A DNA stretch of 14,989 nt. It comes from DASPKS01 sp035628035. GTDB lineage: Bacteria; Bacteroidota; Rhodothermia; Rhodothermales; Rubricoccaceae. The stretch is from contig DASPKS010000088.1 of NCBI GenBank assembly GCA_035628035.1, forward strand, positions 1-14,989. Direction: 5' to 3'. Position 1 is the stretch's first letter, and every line of letters starts with the position of its first letter. The position numbers and the translations under genes are program-made. Positions 1-7,281 of the stretch are shown here, piece by piece. The notes beneath the pieces were generated by a model. It did not search any database and was not told the origin of the DNA. It was given only the letters and a program-made list of their open reading frames with translations.

Positions 1-627
1 GTCGTCATCCCCGCCGCGCTGGAGCAGCCGGCCCACGAGGAAGATCACGGCGAGCATGGCAGCGAACACGACGACGGGGTTGACGCCCGTCGGGCGCGCT
101 GCCGGGAGCGCCTCGTATTCGCCGCGCGTGGCCGCCATCAGCGCGGTCACGCCCGCGTCGATGCCCTCGTAAAAACGACCCTCGCGGAAGCGCGGCACCA
201 TCACGTTCCGCACGATGCGGCCGGCGACGACGTCGGGCACGGCCCCTTCGAGCCCGTACCCCGGCGCGATGAACAGCTGCCGGTCCTCGACGGAGACGAG
301 CACGACGATCCCGTTGTCGCGCTGGCCCTGCCCGACGCCCCACCGCTGCCCCAGCTCCGTCGCGTACTGCCCCGCGTCGGCCCCGTTCAGCGTGGGGAGG
401 ATGACGACGACGATCTGGTTCGAGGTGGAGTCCTCGAAGGCGTCGAGGCGGGCCGAGAGGGCCGTGCGCTGCGTGGGCGTGAGGAGGTCCGCCCGGTCGG
501 TCACCCACTCGCCCGACGCAGGGAGCACGTCGAGCGACTGGGCGCGGACCGACGCGGCGGCGAGCGCGACCGCGAGGGCCGCGCCCGCCATCCGAACCGT
601 CCAGCGCGAAGGGGCGATCAGGCGCAC
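1..627 (-). CDS. TPM-domain membrane protein (YgcG family), 3' end outside window
   Basis: The 209 visible residues form a signal peptide, a TPM domain and one membrane helix; the C-terminus lies beyond the left edge. I chose the GTG at 627 because it supplies a basic N-region (Arg2, Arg8, Arg12) before the hydrophobic stretch at about 13-28, with likely cleavage after VRAQ. The in-frame ATG at 591 would lack these charges. The TPM fold (about 40-170) shows the family's opening (WVTDRADLLT), a QIVVVILPTL strand, the RDNGIVVLVS strand, and the APGYGLEG turn before conserved basic helices. A membrane helix follows at about 183-201, then a short basic/acidic tail (QRGGDDD) that in relatives leads into a Gly/Ser-rich end. 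The family is often called phosphatase-like, but its function is mostly inferred; periplasmic, membrane-anchored placement is likely. It starts 7 bases after the lemA stop, so the two are probably one operon. Confidence 0.88.
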   Translation of the reverse strand, partial: MRLIAPSRWTVRMAGAALAVALAAASVRAQSLDVLPASGEWVTDRADLLTPTQRTALSARLDAFEDSTSNQIVVVILPTLNGADAGQYATELGQRWGVGQGQRDNGIVVLVSVEDRQLFIAPGYGLEGAVPDVVAGRIVRNVMVPRFREGRFYEGIDAGVTALMAATRGEYEALPAARPTGVNPVVVFAAMLAVIFLVGRLLQRGGDDD

Positions 628-634
628 CGGCTGT

Positions 635-1252
635 TTACTGCGCGCCCTCGGCGTCGTTGTCGAAGTCGAAGTTGACGTCGGGCGCGCGCTCGGCGCCGGG
701 GTCCGCCTCGAAGGGGGTCCGCCGCTCGAAGCCGAGCACGCCCGCGAAGAGGCTCGTCGGGAAGGTGCGGACCTCCTGGTTGTAGTCGCGCACGGTCTCG
801 TTGTAGCGGGTCCGCTCGGTGTTGATCCGGTTCTCGGTCCCTTCGAGCTGGACCTGGAGGTCGCGGAACGCCTCGGTGGCGCGGAGCTGCGGGTAGTTCT
901 CGGAGACGACGAGGAGGCGGCTCAGCGCGCCCGAGAGCGCGCGCTGCGCCTCGGCGAACCGCTCGACCGAGGCCGGGTCGTCGGCGTCGACGGTGACGGA
1001 GGTGGCGCGGGCGCGCGCCTCGACGACGGCGTCGAGCGTCGAGCGCTCGAAGTCGGCCGCGCCCTGGACCGTGCTGACGAGGTTCGGGATGAGGTCGGCC
1101 CGCCGCTGGTAGGCGCTCTCGACGTTCGCCCACGCCTGGTTCACCGCCTCGTCCTTCTGGACGAGCGAGCGCTGCGTCGAGCACCCGTAGCACCCGGCGA
1201 ACGCGACGAGGAGGACGATCACGAGGAGGACGATGGCCCCGGTGCTTCGCAT
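635..1252 (-). CDS. lemA: LemA family protein
   Basis: The product has 205 residues, close to the usual family length. An N-terminal hydrophobic helix (about 5-20) runs into AFAGCYGC, which could be a lipobox (Cys21) or simply a membrane anchor; position -3 is Phe, so lipidation is uncertain. The helical LemA domain follows. It has the conserved block around residues 44-70 (VESAYQRRADLIPNLVSTVQ), then helices rich in Glu, Arg and Ala, then YPQLRATEAFRDLQVQLEGT at 120-139, the ENRINTERTRYNETVRDYN block at 140-158, and the FPTSLFAGVLGF block at 164-175. The ATG at 1252 places the anchor at the N-terminus; the frame is open further upstream, but that stretch is Arg/Pro-rich and unlike a signal. 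LemA proteins are envelope proteins of unsettled biochemical role, commonly encoded beside TPM-domain proteins, as here. Confidence 0.93.
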   Translation of the reverse strand: MRSTGAIVLLVIVLLVAFAGCYGCSTQRSLVQKDEAVNQAWANVESAYQRRADLIPNLVSTVQGAADFERSTLDAVVEARARATSVTVDADDPASVERFAEAQRALSGALSRLLVVSENYPQLRATEAFRDLQVQLEGTENRINTERTRYNETVRDYNQEVRTFPTSLFAGVLGFERRTPFEADPGAERAPDVNFDFDNDAEGAQ

Positions 1253-1376
1253 TTCTGGAGGGGGGAGGGTGAGAGGTCGCCCTCTTACGCGGGATCGCTC
1301 GCCCGGATGCACCGCCCGGCGCGGGGAGCCGGAGGTCCGCCCGCGCGTAGCCACACGCCCCTTCCCCGAGCCCCGC
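1253..1376. promoter_or_regulatory. Divergent intergenic region between lemA and methyltransferase gene
   Basis: These 124 bases separate two genes that point away from each other, so promoters for both should lie here. The stretch is C/G-rich and holds no clear -35/-10 pair or TAnnTTTG-type element. A weak inverted repeat, AGAGG (1272-1276) and CCTCT (1281-1285) with a 4-base loop, is the only structure noted. No Shine-Dalgarno sequence precedes either start. Confidence 0.35.
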
Positions 1377-2312
1377 GTGTACGAGCAGGACCTCGCCGAC
1401 TTCAAGGCGCACTACCGCGAGCGCATCCCCGCCATGTTCTCGGCCGTGAGCGACCTCTACGCCGAGTACTGGCACGACTTCTTCCACTTCGCCCTCTTCG
1501 AGCGCGACGACGAGCCGTGGGAGGCGGCGTTCGCGCGGACGCACGGGCTCTACTTCGACTACCTGAAGGTGGCGCAGGCTGAGCGCGTGCTGGAGATGGG
1601 CTGCGGGCGCGGCGGCTTCTCGAACCTCCTCGCCGACCAGACGCCCGGCTCCGTGCTCGGCATCGACCTCTCGCCGGCGCAGCTCGCCCACGCGCGGCGC
1701 TACGAGCGCGCCAACCTCCGCTTCCAGCAGCACGACATCATGGAGGTGGATACCCTCGGCGAGACGTTCGACGCCGTCGTCTGCCTCGACGCGGCGTGCT
1801 ACCTCCCCGACAAGCGGCTCGCCGTCGAGAAGGTGGGGCGCCTCTTAAGGCCCGGCGGGCGGTTCCTCCTCGTGGACTGGTGCAAGCCCGATGACCTCGG
1901 CTCGATCCCAGAGGAGCTCGTGCTCCACCCGTTCATGCGGTACTGGGCCGTGCCGAGCCTGGAGACGCCCGAAGGCTACCGCCGCCACTTCCAGCGCGCC
2001 GGCCTCGACGTCCTCCGCGTGGACGACCTCAACGCGCAGGCGCGCCCGAACTGGAACTTCGGCTACGAGCGCGCCCTCGACGGCGTGAAGGAGCTCTCCG
2101 AGCGCTCGATGCTCGACCTGATCTGGACGGGGATGAAGCTGGGGCAGGAGGGGGTTCGCCTCATCAAGGAGCAGTTCCACGCCGCGCTCTACATCAAGGC
2201 CGGTTTCGACGGGGGCTTCCTCCGCTACACGCTGGTGCTCGGCGAGAAGCCGGCAGGTCCTGGAAGGGAGCCCGGGCGGCCTCCTTCACTGGCGGGGTAT
2301 CGCCTGGGCTAG
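1377..2312 (+). CDS. Class I SAM-dependent methyltransferase (small-molecule type)
   Basis: The product has 311 residues. I chose the GTG at 1377; a longer frame upstream encodes Arg/Pro-rich sequence unlike a methyltransferase. Rossmann-fold motifs are clear: motif I VLEMGCGRGGFSNLL (71-85), the acidic strand end GIDLSPAQLAHAR (95-107), FDAVVCLDAACYL (131-143), and LRPGGRFLLVDW (157-168). The front segment LYAEYWHDFFHFALFE (27-42) resembles the substrate-side segment of sterol/tocopherol-type C-methyltransferases, which carry a similar aromatic stretch ending in FHFA. It therefore likely methylates a small, probably hydrophobic, molecule, but the substrate cannot be named. The last 20 or so residues (from about 290) look like a non-conserved tail that reads into the 3' end of the convergent dehydrogenase gene. 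It stands alone on its strand. Confidence 0.85.
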   Translation: MYEQDLADFKAHYRERIPAMFSAVSDLYAEYWHDFFHFALFERDDEPWEAAFARTHGLYFDYLKVAQAERVLEMGCGRGGFSNLLADQTPGSVLGIDLSPAQLAHARRYERANLRFQQHDIMEVDTLGETFDAVVCLDAACYLPDKRLAVEKVGRLLRPGGRFLLVDWCKPDDLGSIPEELVLHPFMRYWAVPSLETPEGYRRHFQRAGLDVLRVDDLNAQARPNWNFGYERALDGVKELSERSMLDLIWTGMKLGQEGVRLIKEQFHAALYIKAGFDGGFLRYTLVLGEKPAGPGREPGRPPSLAGYRLG

Positions 2313-5189
2313 CACTTCCGCCGGATGGTGCGCCGCCCGCCCGGTGATATGGGCGATCTGCGCGCGGCAGCTCGTCCCCGCCGCGACGATGAGCGTATGG
2401 GAAGGAGCAGCGCGTACGGCCGGCGCCAGCCGGTCCTCGGCGATGGCCAGGGAGACCCCGTAGTGGTCGGCCTCATACCCGAACGCACCTGCGAGCCCGC
2501 AGCACCCCGCGCCCGTCTCGCGGTAGTCGAACCCCAACGCCTCGAACATCGCGCGGCTGTGCGTGAGGGAGGAGAGCGCCTTCTGGTGGCAGTGGCCGTG
2601 CACGAGCACGTCGCGCGGCGCGACGCGTTGGCTCGGCGTAGCGAGACGATCCACGTGTGCGGCAGCCCACTCCTCGAAGAGCCGCGCCTGCTTGGCGACG
2701 AGGGCGGCGTGAGGATCGTCCGGTAGGAGCGCGCGGAGTTCGTCGCGGAGGGTGAGCAGGCAGCTCGGCTCCAGCCCGACGATTTCGGCACCCGCCTCCG
2801 CGTAGGGCGCGAGCGTCTCCGCGAGCCGTCCCGCCCGCCGCCGCGCCTCGTCTATGAACCCCTCCGAGAACAGCGTCCGCCCGCAGCACACGTACGGCGG
2901 CACGACGACGGCAGCGCCTGTCCCCTCTATCACGCGAAGGGCCGCCCGCGCGATCTCCGGTTCAAAGAACCGGGTGAATGTGTCGGCGAAGAGGACCACC
3001 TGGCCGCTCGCGGGGGGCACCGCCGCCCCCTCGCGGAACGGATGCCGTACGAAGGCAGGAAGGGGCCGTTCGGGCGCGAGGCCGAGGGCGGCGAGGCGCC
3101 GCCGCATCGTGCGGCTCCGCACGAGCCGGTTGGCGGCTGGCGCGAGTGTGCCCGAGATCCGCGGCGCAAAGCGAGGCAAATGAGCAAAAAGGCGCGTGCG
3201 GAAGGGCGGGCGCTCGCGCCGCCACCGCTCGGCGAGCCAGGCCGCCTTGAGGGCGGCGAGGTCCACCCCGGCCGGGCACTCCGCCTTGCACGCCTTACAC
3301 GACAGGCAGAGGTCCATCGCGGCCGCGACCTCGGGGCCGGTGAGGGAGGGGAGGTGGCCGTAGAGCGCTTCGCGGAGCGCGTTCGCGCGACCCCGCGTGG
3401 AGTCCTTCTCCTCGCGCGTCGCCATGAACGAGGGGCACATCGTGCCCACGTGGCGCTGGCGGCAGACGGCCGAGCCGTTGCACGCCTCGGCCGCGCTGGC
3501 GAACCCGGCGTCGCGGCCGGCCGCGTCGGTGAAGGGGAGGGCGGCGTAGTAAGGGCGGGCGCGTGGCGCGGGGTCGTACCGGAGGTGCGCGGTCATCGGC
3601 GGGGCGTCCACCACCTTGCCGGGGTTGAAGACGCCCTTCGGGTCGAAGGCGTGCTTGACCGCGCGGTAGGCCGCGTAGAGCGGCGCGCCGTAGAAGTCGG
3701 GCGCAAGCCACGAGCGGGCCAGGCCGTCGCCGTGCTCGGAGGCGAGGGCGCCGCCGGCCGCCTTCACCAGCTCGGCCGACGCCCGCGCGAGGCGCGGCAT
3801 GGCCTCGACGTGCCGTTTTTCTTTCAGATCCAGAAACGGCCGGATGTGCAGGCAGCCGGCCGAGGCGTGCGCGTAGACGACCGCCTCCAGCCCTTCCTCC
3901 GCGAGCGCCGCCTCCAGCGCCTCGACGTATCGCGGCAGGCGCTCGACCGGCACCGCGGCGTCCTCGACGAACGCCACCGCCTGCACGGGGAGCCGCGCGC
4001 TCATCGCGAGCCCGAGCCCCACCTTCCGCACCGCCCACACGTCGGCGATGGGCGCGCCTTCGAGGGCCTCGGTGAGCGCGGCCGAAGGGCCGAGCGCTCT
4101 CCGCAGGCGCCCGAGGCCCTCGCGCACCTCCGCAGGAGTCGCGCCCTCGTACTCCACAACGAGCAGCGCGGCCGGGTCGCCCCGGACGAAGTGGAGCCGG
4201 GGGACGTACTCGGCCACGGCCCGCGCGCGCAGCAGCAGCGGCCGGTCGAGCAGCTCGACGGCCGACGGCGCCGTTTCGAGGATCGGCGCGACCGCGTCGA
4301 GCGCGGCGCGGCGCGAAGGGAAATGGACCACGCCCAGCGCGGCGTGCGGCGGCTTCGCGACGAGGCGGACGGTGAGGCGCGTGACGAAGGCGAGGGTGCC
4401 TTCGCTCCCGCAGAGGAGGTGCGCCACGTTCCGCGTCCCGTCCCACGCGCGTCCGGGGCCGCGCGCGATCTCGGGAGCATCCAGGAGGCGTTCGAGGCGG
4501 TAGCCGCCCGCGCGGCGCCAGTGCTGCGGGGTGTCGCGCCGGATGGCCGGGCCGTGCACGCTCAGGAGCGCGCCCAGGCGGCGGTAGAGGTCTCCCTCGG
4601 TGTTCGGCATCCGCCCCTTCGCGGTCCACGCCGCGTCGTCGAGTGCCTCGAAGCGCACGCGCGTGCCGTCGGCGAGGATGGCCTCAGCGCTTTCGGCGTG
4701 GTCGACGACCGATCCGTAGCGGATGGACCGCGCGCCGGTCGCGTTGGTCGCGAGCATCCCGCCGAGGGTAGCGCGCGACGACGAGGCGGGGTCGGGCCCC
4801 ACGCGCAGCCCGTGGGGGGCGAGCCGCCGGTTGAGGTCGTCGAGCACGACGCCCGGCTCCACCGTCGCCGTTTTTTGCTCCGGGTCGATTGCGACGATCC
4901 CATCGAGCCAGCGCGTGGTGTCGACGGCGAGGGCGTCGGCGACGGCGCTGCCGGCGAGGCTCGTCCCGCTCCCGCGGGGGAGCACCGGCACGCCGATCCG
5001 CCCCGCTTCCTCGATGGCCGCCTGGGCGTCGTCGGGGTGGCGGGGGAGGAGGACGGCGCGCGGGGGGAGCCGGTACATCGAGCCGTCCGTCGCGTAGAGC
5101 GCACGATGGAGGGCGTCGAGCCGGAGGTCGCCTGCGACGCGGGGGCGGAGCGCGGCGGCCAGGTCCTTGAGCGGGGTGTCGTCGGCCAC
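2286..5189 (-). CDS. FAD-binding and Fe-S oxidoreductase, YdiJ-type D-2-hydroxyacid dehydrogenase
   Basis: A fused flavin and iron-sulfur dehydrogenase of about 967 residues, near the roughly 1000 typical of YdiJ proteins. In order: a PCMH-type FAD-binding domain (about 45-180, with PRGSGTSLAGSA and the LGGMLATNATGARSIRYG segment); a FAD-oxidase C domain with CLHIRPFLDL (about 446-455) and GDGLARSWLAPDF (about 487-499); a ferredoxin-like region with CLSCKACKAECP (about 628-639), preceded by cysteines at about 570, 576 and 585; and two CCG-type heterodisulfide-reductase-like motifs, VCCGRTLFSEGF (about 767-778) and HGHCHQK...GAGCCGLAGAFG (about 865-903). E. coli YdiJ oxidises D-2-hydroxyglutarate; the substrate here is inferred only. 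Start choice: GTG at 5189, or TTG at 5195, which falls inside the upstream terminator's T-tract. The conserved N-terminus leaves little room for a later start. Its 3' end overlaps the methyltransferase gene by 27 bases. Confidence 0.93.
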   Translation of the reverse strand: MADDTPLKDLAAALRPRVAGDLRLDALHRALYATDGSMYRLPPRAVLLPRHPDDAQAAIEEAGRIGVPVLPRGSGTSLAGSAVADALAVDTTRWLDGIVAIDPEQKTATVEPGVVLDDLNRRLAPHGLRVGPDPASSSRATLGGMLATNATGARSIRYGSVVDHAESAEAILADGTRVRFEALDDAAWTAKGRMPNTEGDLYRRLGALLSVHGPAIRRDTPQHWRRAGGYRLERLLDAPEIARGPGRAWDGTRNVAHLLCGSEGTLAFVTRLTVRLVAKPPHAALGVVHFPSRRAALDAVAPILETAPSAVELLDRPLLLRARAVAEYVPRLHFVRGDPAALLVVEYEGATPAEVREGLGRLRRALGPSAALTEALEGAPIADVWAVRKVGLGLAMSARLPVQAVAFVEDAAVPVERLPRYVEALEAALAEEGLEAVVYAHASAGCLHIRPFLDLKEKRHVEAMPRLARASAELVKAAGGALASEHGDGLARSWLAPDFYGAPLYAAYRAVKHAFDPKGVFNPGKVVDAPPMTAHLRYDPAPRARPYYAALPFTDAAGRDAGFASAAEACNGSAVCRQRHVGTMCPSFMATREEKDSTRGRANALREALYGHLPSLTGPEVAAAMDLCLSCKACKAECPAGVDLAALKAAWLAERWRRERPPFRTRLFAHLPRFAPRISGTLAPAANRLVRSRTMRRRLAALGLAPERPLPAFVRHPFREGAAVPPASGQVVLFADTFTRFFEPEIARAALRVIEGTGAAVVVPPYVCCGRTLFSEGFIDEARRRAGRLAETLAPYAEAGAEIVGLEPSCLLTLRDELRALLPDDPHAALVAKQARLFEEWAAAHVDRLATPSQRVAPRDVLVHGHCHQKALSSLTHSRAMFEALGFDYRETGAGCCGLAGAFGYEADHYGVSLAIAEDRLAPAVRAAPSHTLIVAAGTSCRAQIAHITGRAAHHPAEVLAQAIPRQ

Positions 5190-5193
5190 GGTC

Positions 5194-5234
5194 AAAAAAA
5201 GGCGGGAGCGCGTCCACGATAACGCGCTCCCGCC
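5194..5234 (-). terminator. Strong intrinsic terminator after the Tyr-rich lipoprotein gene
   Basis: A perfect 12-base inverted repeat, 5201-5212 and 5223-5234 (13 pairs counting T5213-A5222), has an 8-base loop. Read on the minus strand it is followed directly by seven T residues (5200-5194). It lies 21 bases after the stop of the lipoprotein gene and only 4 bases before the GTG start of the dehydrogenase gene. Confidence 0.9.
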
Positions 5235-5255
5235 AGAACTCGGCGACCGGGCCGG

Positions 5256-7103
5256 TCAGTCGTCCCGTCCGCCCCGGCTGCGCGAGGGGCGCGGGCGGTC
5301 CTCGCCGCGCGACTCGCGGCGCGGCTCGGGCCGGCTGGCCTCCCGGCGGGGCTCCGGACGGGGCTCGGCGCGCGGCGGATCGTACCGGGGCGCGGGCCGC
5401 TCCTCCCGCCGGGGCTCCACGCGCGGGACGTCGTTCCGCGGCGGGTCGTAGCGGGGTCGCGGCTCCTCCCGGGGCGTCTCGTACCGCGGCGTCGGGCGTG
5501 GCTCCTCGCGTGGGCGCTCGTACCGGGGGCGCGGCGTCTCCGCCGGACGCGACGTGTCGTACCGGGGACGAGGCCGGACCTCCTCCCGCGGGGTGTCGTC
5601 CCGCGGGGTCGACCGGTCCGCCCGCGGCGGCGTGTAGCGCGGGCGGGGCTCCGCACGGTCGCGGCTGTCCCCGCGCGGGCGGTCGAAGCGGGGCGTCGGA
5701 CGCGCGTCCTCGGACCCGTCACGGGTCGGCGTGAGGCGGGGCCGCGGGGTGGGCCGGATCGGCTCGGTTTCCGGCGGCTTCGTGTCGGCCGGCTGGGCGC
5801 GGTCGTCGCGCGGCCGGATCGGGGGACGCTCGTCGCGCGAGCGCGGCGTGATCGTCCCCCGGTCGTCGCGGGGGACGAGCGTGGGCCGCTCGGACCGCGG
5901 CGTCAGGGTGGGGCGGTCGTCGCGGGTCGCGCTCACCCCGCCGGGGCTCTGCGGCCGCGTGCGCGGGGCGATCGTGGGCCGCGCCGCGCGCGGGGTCGTG
6001 CTCGCCCCATCCGTGCGGGAGGGCGTGCGCGCCGCGACGCTCGGCCGCGTCGGGCTCGGCGTGTCGTCCCGGCGGGGGACGCTCACCCCACCCACGCGGG
6101 GGCGGCGCTCGGCGCGGCTGGCGACGGGGTTCCGGCGGGGGGTGACGCCGATAGGGCTGGCGACCCCGAGGTCGCGGTCGGGGAAGATCCGGCGGCCCCC
6201 GACGGGCTCGACGGCCCCGCGATCCCCATCGCGGTCGTAGTCGTAGGCGAAGGGGTCATCGCGGTGGCCGCGCCAGCGCCGCCAGTGGTAGGGGCGGTAG
6301 TCGTCGTAGTACCCGGTGTAGTACCCCCCGTGGTAGCTGCCATCGTAGTACCCGTCGTAATAGCCGTCATGGTACCCCGCGTAGTAGTCGTCGTAGTAGC
6401 CTACGCGCCACGGCCCCCACCCGAAGGAGATGTAGAAGCCGGGGCGGTAGCAGGGCGCCCAGGGGTCATAGAACGACGGCCCGTAGTAGAACGGGTCGTA
6501 GTAGGCGGCGTAGGCGTAGTACGGGCGGTACCAGCGCCAGGGGTGGCGGTAGTACGACGCGTGGTGCCAGCGGTAGCGGCCCCACGGCCCCCACGCCCGG
6601 TACGGGCGGTAGTACGTGTAGTACGTCGGGTAGTCATCGTACCCGTACCGGTAGTAGTCGGCGTAGTAGCCGCCGTAGTAGAGGTCGCCGAGGTCGCTGT
6701 CGATGCCGTAGTCGTCATACTCCGCGTCGGTGCCGTCCTCGTAGTAGACCGAGCGGTCGTCGTAGTAGTAGCGGGTGACGGAGACGTCCTCGGGGTCGGT
6801 CCCGTTGTAGGCGTGGTAGGTCGCCCCGCCGGGGGCGACGCTCCAGCCGGGCGTTTCGGTGTCGGGCGCCGCCGCGGCTTCGGCCGGCGCAGCGGCCTCC
6901 GATGGCGTTGCCACCGTCGGGTCCTCGACGGGGCCGGCGGTGAGGCCCACGCGCGGGGCCACGCGGTCGGCGGTGACGGTGGAGGTCCGCGCCGTCTCCT
7001 CGGACGTGGCGCATCCCGCGAGCGCGACGAGAACCCCGAAGGGCAGCGCGAAGCGAAGGGCGGCGGCAAGGGGGTAGAGAGAGCGGGAACGGGTGGGGCT
7101 CAT
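5256..7103 (-). CDS. Tyr-rich, Arg/Pro-repeat low-complexity lipoprotein, unknown function
   Basis: I do not recognise a family. The ATG at 7103 gives 615 residues with a clean lipoprotein signal: basic N-region, hydrophobic 10-29 and lipobox LAGC with Cys31. An Ala/Thr/Glu-rich linker (32-95) follows. Residues about 96-290 contain 55 tyrosines in 195 positions (about 28%), mostly as YY pairs with Asp, Gly, Arg and Trp, for example GYHDGYYDGYYDGSY near 243-257. Residues about 291-615 are Arg/Pro/Asp/Glu-rich and predicted disordered. They carry a loose PTLTPRSERPTLVPRDDR series near 398-415 and PRY motifs at 488, 513, 526, 539, 550 and 572 (spacing 11-13, or about double). The only other cysteine is Cys218. 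An envelope-anchored structural, adhesive or condensate-like role is conceivable but unproven. It ends at a strong terminator and diverges from proS. The upstream in-frame extension to 7235 lacks a signal peptide and is rejected. Confidence 0.8.
   Translation of the reverse strand: MSPTRSRSLYPLAAALRFALPFGVLVALAGCATSEETARTSTVTADRVAPRVGLTAGPVEDPTVATPSEAAAPAEAAAAPDTETPGWSVAPGGATYHAYNGTDPEDVSVTRYYYDDRSVYYEDGTDAEYDDYGIDSDLGDLYYGGYYADYYRYGYDDYPTYYTYYRPYRAWGPWGRYRWHHASYYRHPWRWYRPYYAYAAYYDPFYYGPSFYDPWAPCYRPGFYISFGWGPWRVGYYDDYYAGYHDGYYDGYYDGSYHGGYYTGYYDDYRPYHWRRWRGHRDDPFAYDYDRDGDRGAVEPVGGRRIFPDRDLGVASPIGVTPRRNPVASRAERRPRVGGVSVPRRDDTPSPTRPSVAARTPSRTDGASTTPRAARPTIAPRTRPQSPGGVSATRDDRPTLTPRSERPTLVPRDDRGTITPRSRDERPPIRPRDDRAQPADTKPPETEPIRPTPRPRLTPTRDGSEDARPTPRFDRPRGDSRDRAEPRPRYTPPRADRSTPRDDTPREEVRPRPRYDTSRPAETPRPRYERPREEPRPTPRYETPREEPRPRYDPPRNDVPRVEPRREERPAPRYDPPRAEPRPEPRREASRPEPRRESRGEDRPRPSRSRGGRDD
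5382..5642 (-). repeat. Degenerate coding repeat with PRY core
   Basis: Within the lipoprotein's C-terminal region, residues 488-574, the core PRY followed by D, E or T and then Pro/Arg-Glu-Glu runs recurs six times. The spacings are 25, 13, 13, 11 and 22 residues, which fits a unit of 11-13 residues with two degenerate copies. The DNA copies differ at many positions, so this is an old repeat rather than a recent slippage product. Confidence 0.65.
6234..6818 (-). repeat. Tyr-rich low-complexity coding region
   Basis: Codons 96-290 of the lipoprotein gene. TAC predominates, often as tandem TACTAC, which makes this stretch visibly richer in A and T than its neighbours. The densest repeats, encoding YYDG/YHDG units, lie at about 6320-6400. 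Confidence 0.75.
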
Positions 7104-7130
7104 GGCAGCGAAAGAGAGAGGAGGGGCGAG

Positions 7131-7153
7131 CCGGTGATCCCGGAATCCACCGG
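7131..7153. repeat. Inverted repeat CCGGTG-n11-CACCGG
   Basis: CCGGTG at 7131-7136 and CACCGG at 7148-7153, separated by 11 bases, lie 28 bases upstream of the lipoprotein start. The same arms recur near proS at 7282-7299. It could be an operator or a leader hairpin; no factor is assignable. Confidence 0.45.
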
Positions 7154-7182
7154 TTCTTGGACGGGCGCGCCGCGCAAGAACC
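7152..7182. repeat. Inverted repeat GGTTCTTG-n15-CAAGAACC
   Basis: Perfect 8-base arms at 7152-7159 and 7175-7182 are 15 bases apart, giving a centre spacing of 23 bases, about two helical turns. This geometry suits a dimeric regulator binding just upstream of the lipoprotein gene, or a hairpin at the 5' end of its transcript. Confidence 0.5.
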
Positions 7183-7281
7183 CGTAAACCGCCGGGTATA
7201 TTCGCCGACCCTATCGGGCTAGCCGCTGCGCTCACTCCCCGAGTAACACGGAGTTACGCGCCGCGACGGCCGCCCGACGGC

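Noticed and set aside
5..508. 167-codon minus-strand frame
   Set aside because: Frame-shifted shadow of the TPM-domain gene, which is open to the window edge in its own frame.
3042..5222. 726-codon plus-strand open frame opposite the FAD/Fe-S dehydrogenase gene
   Set aside because: Arg/Gly/Val-rich with no domain; a GC-driven mirror of a strongly conserved gene on the other strand.
6300..6400. Possible CRISPR or microsatellite array in the GTAGTA-rich stretch
   Set aside because: Repeats follow codons (YY, YYDG) in one frame with no uniform spacers; they are explained by protein composition.
6264..7187. 307-codon plus-strand frame, Val-rich, looking like membrane segments
   Set aside because: It is the antisense of TAC-rich codons (GTA/GTC reads as Val); the real lipoprotein lies on the minus strand with a lipobox and terminator.
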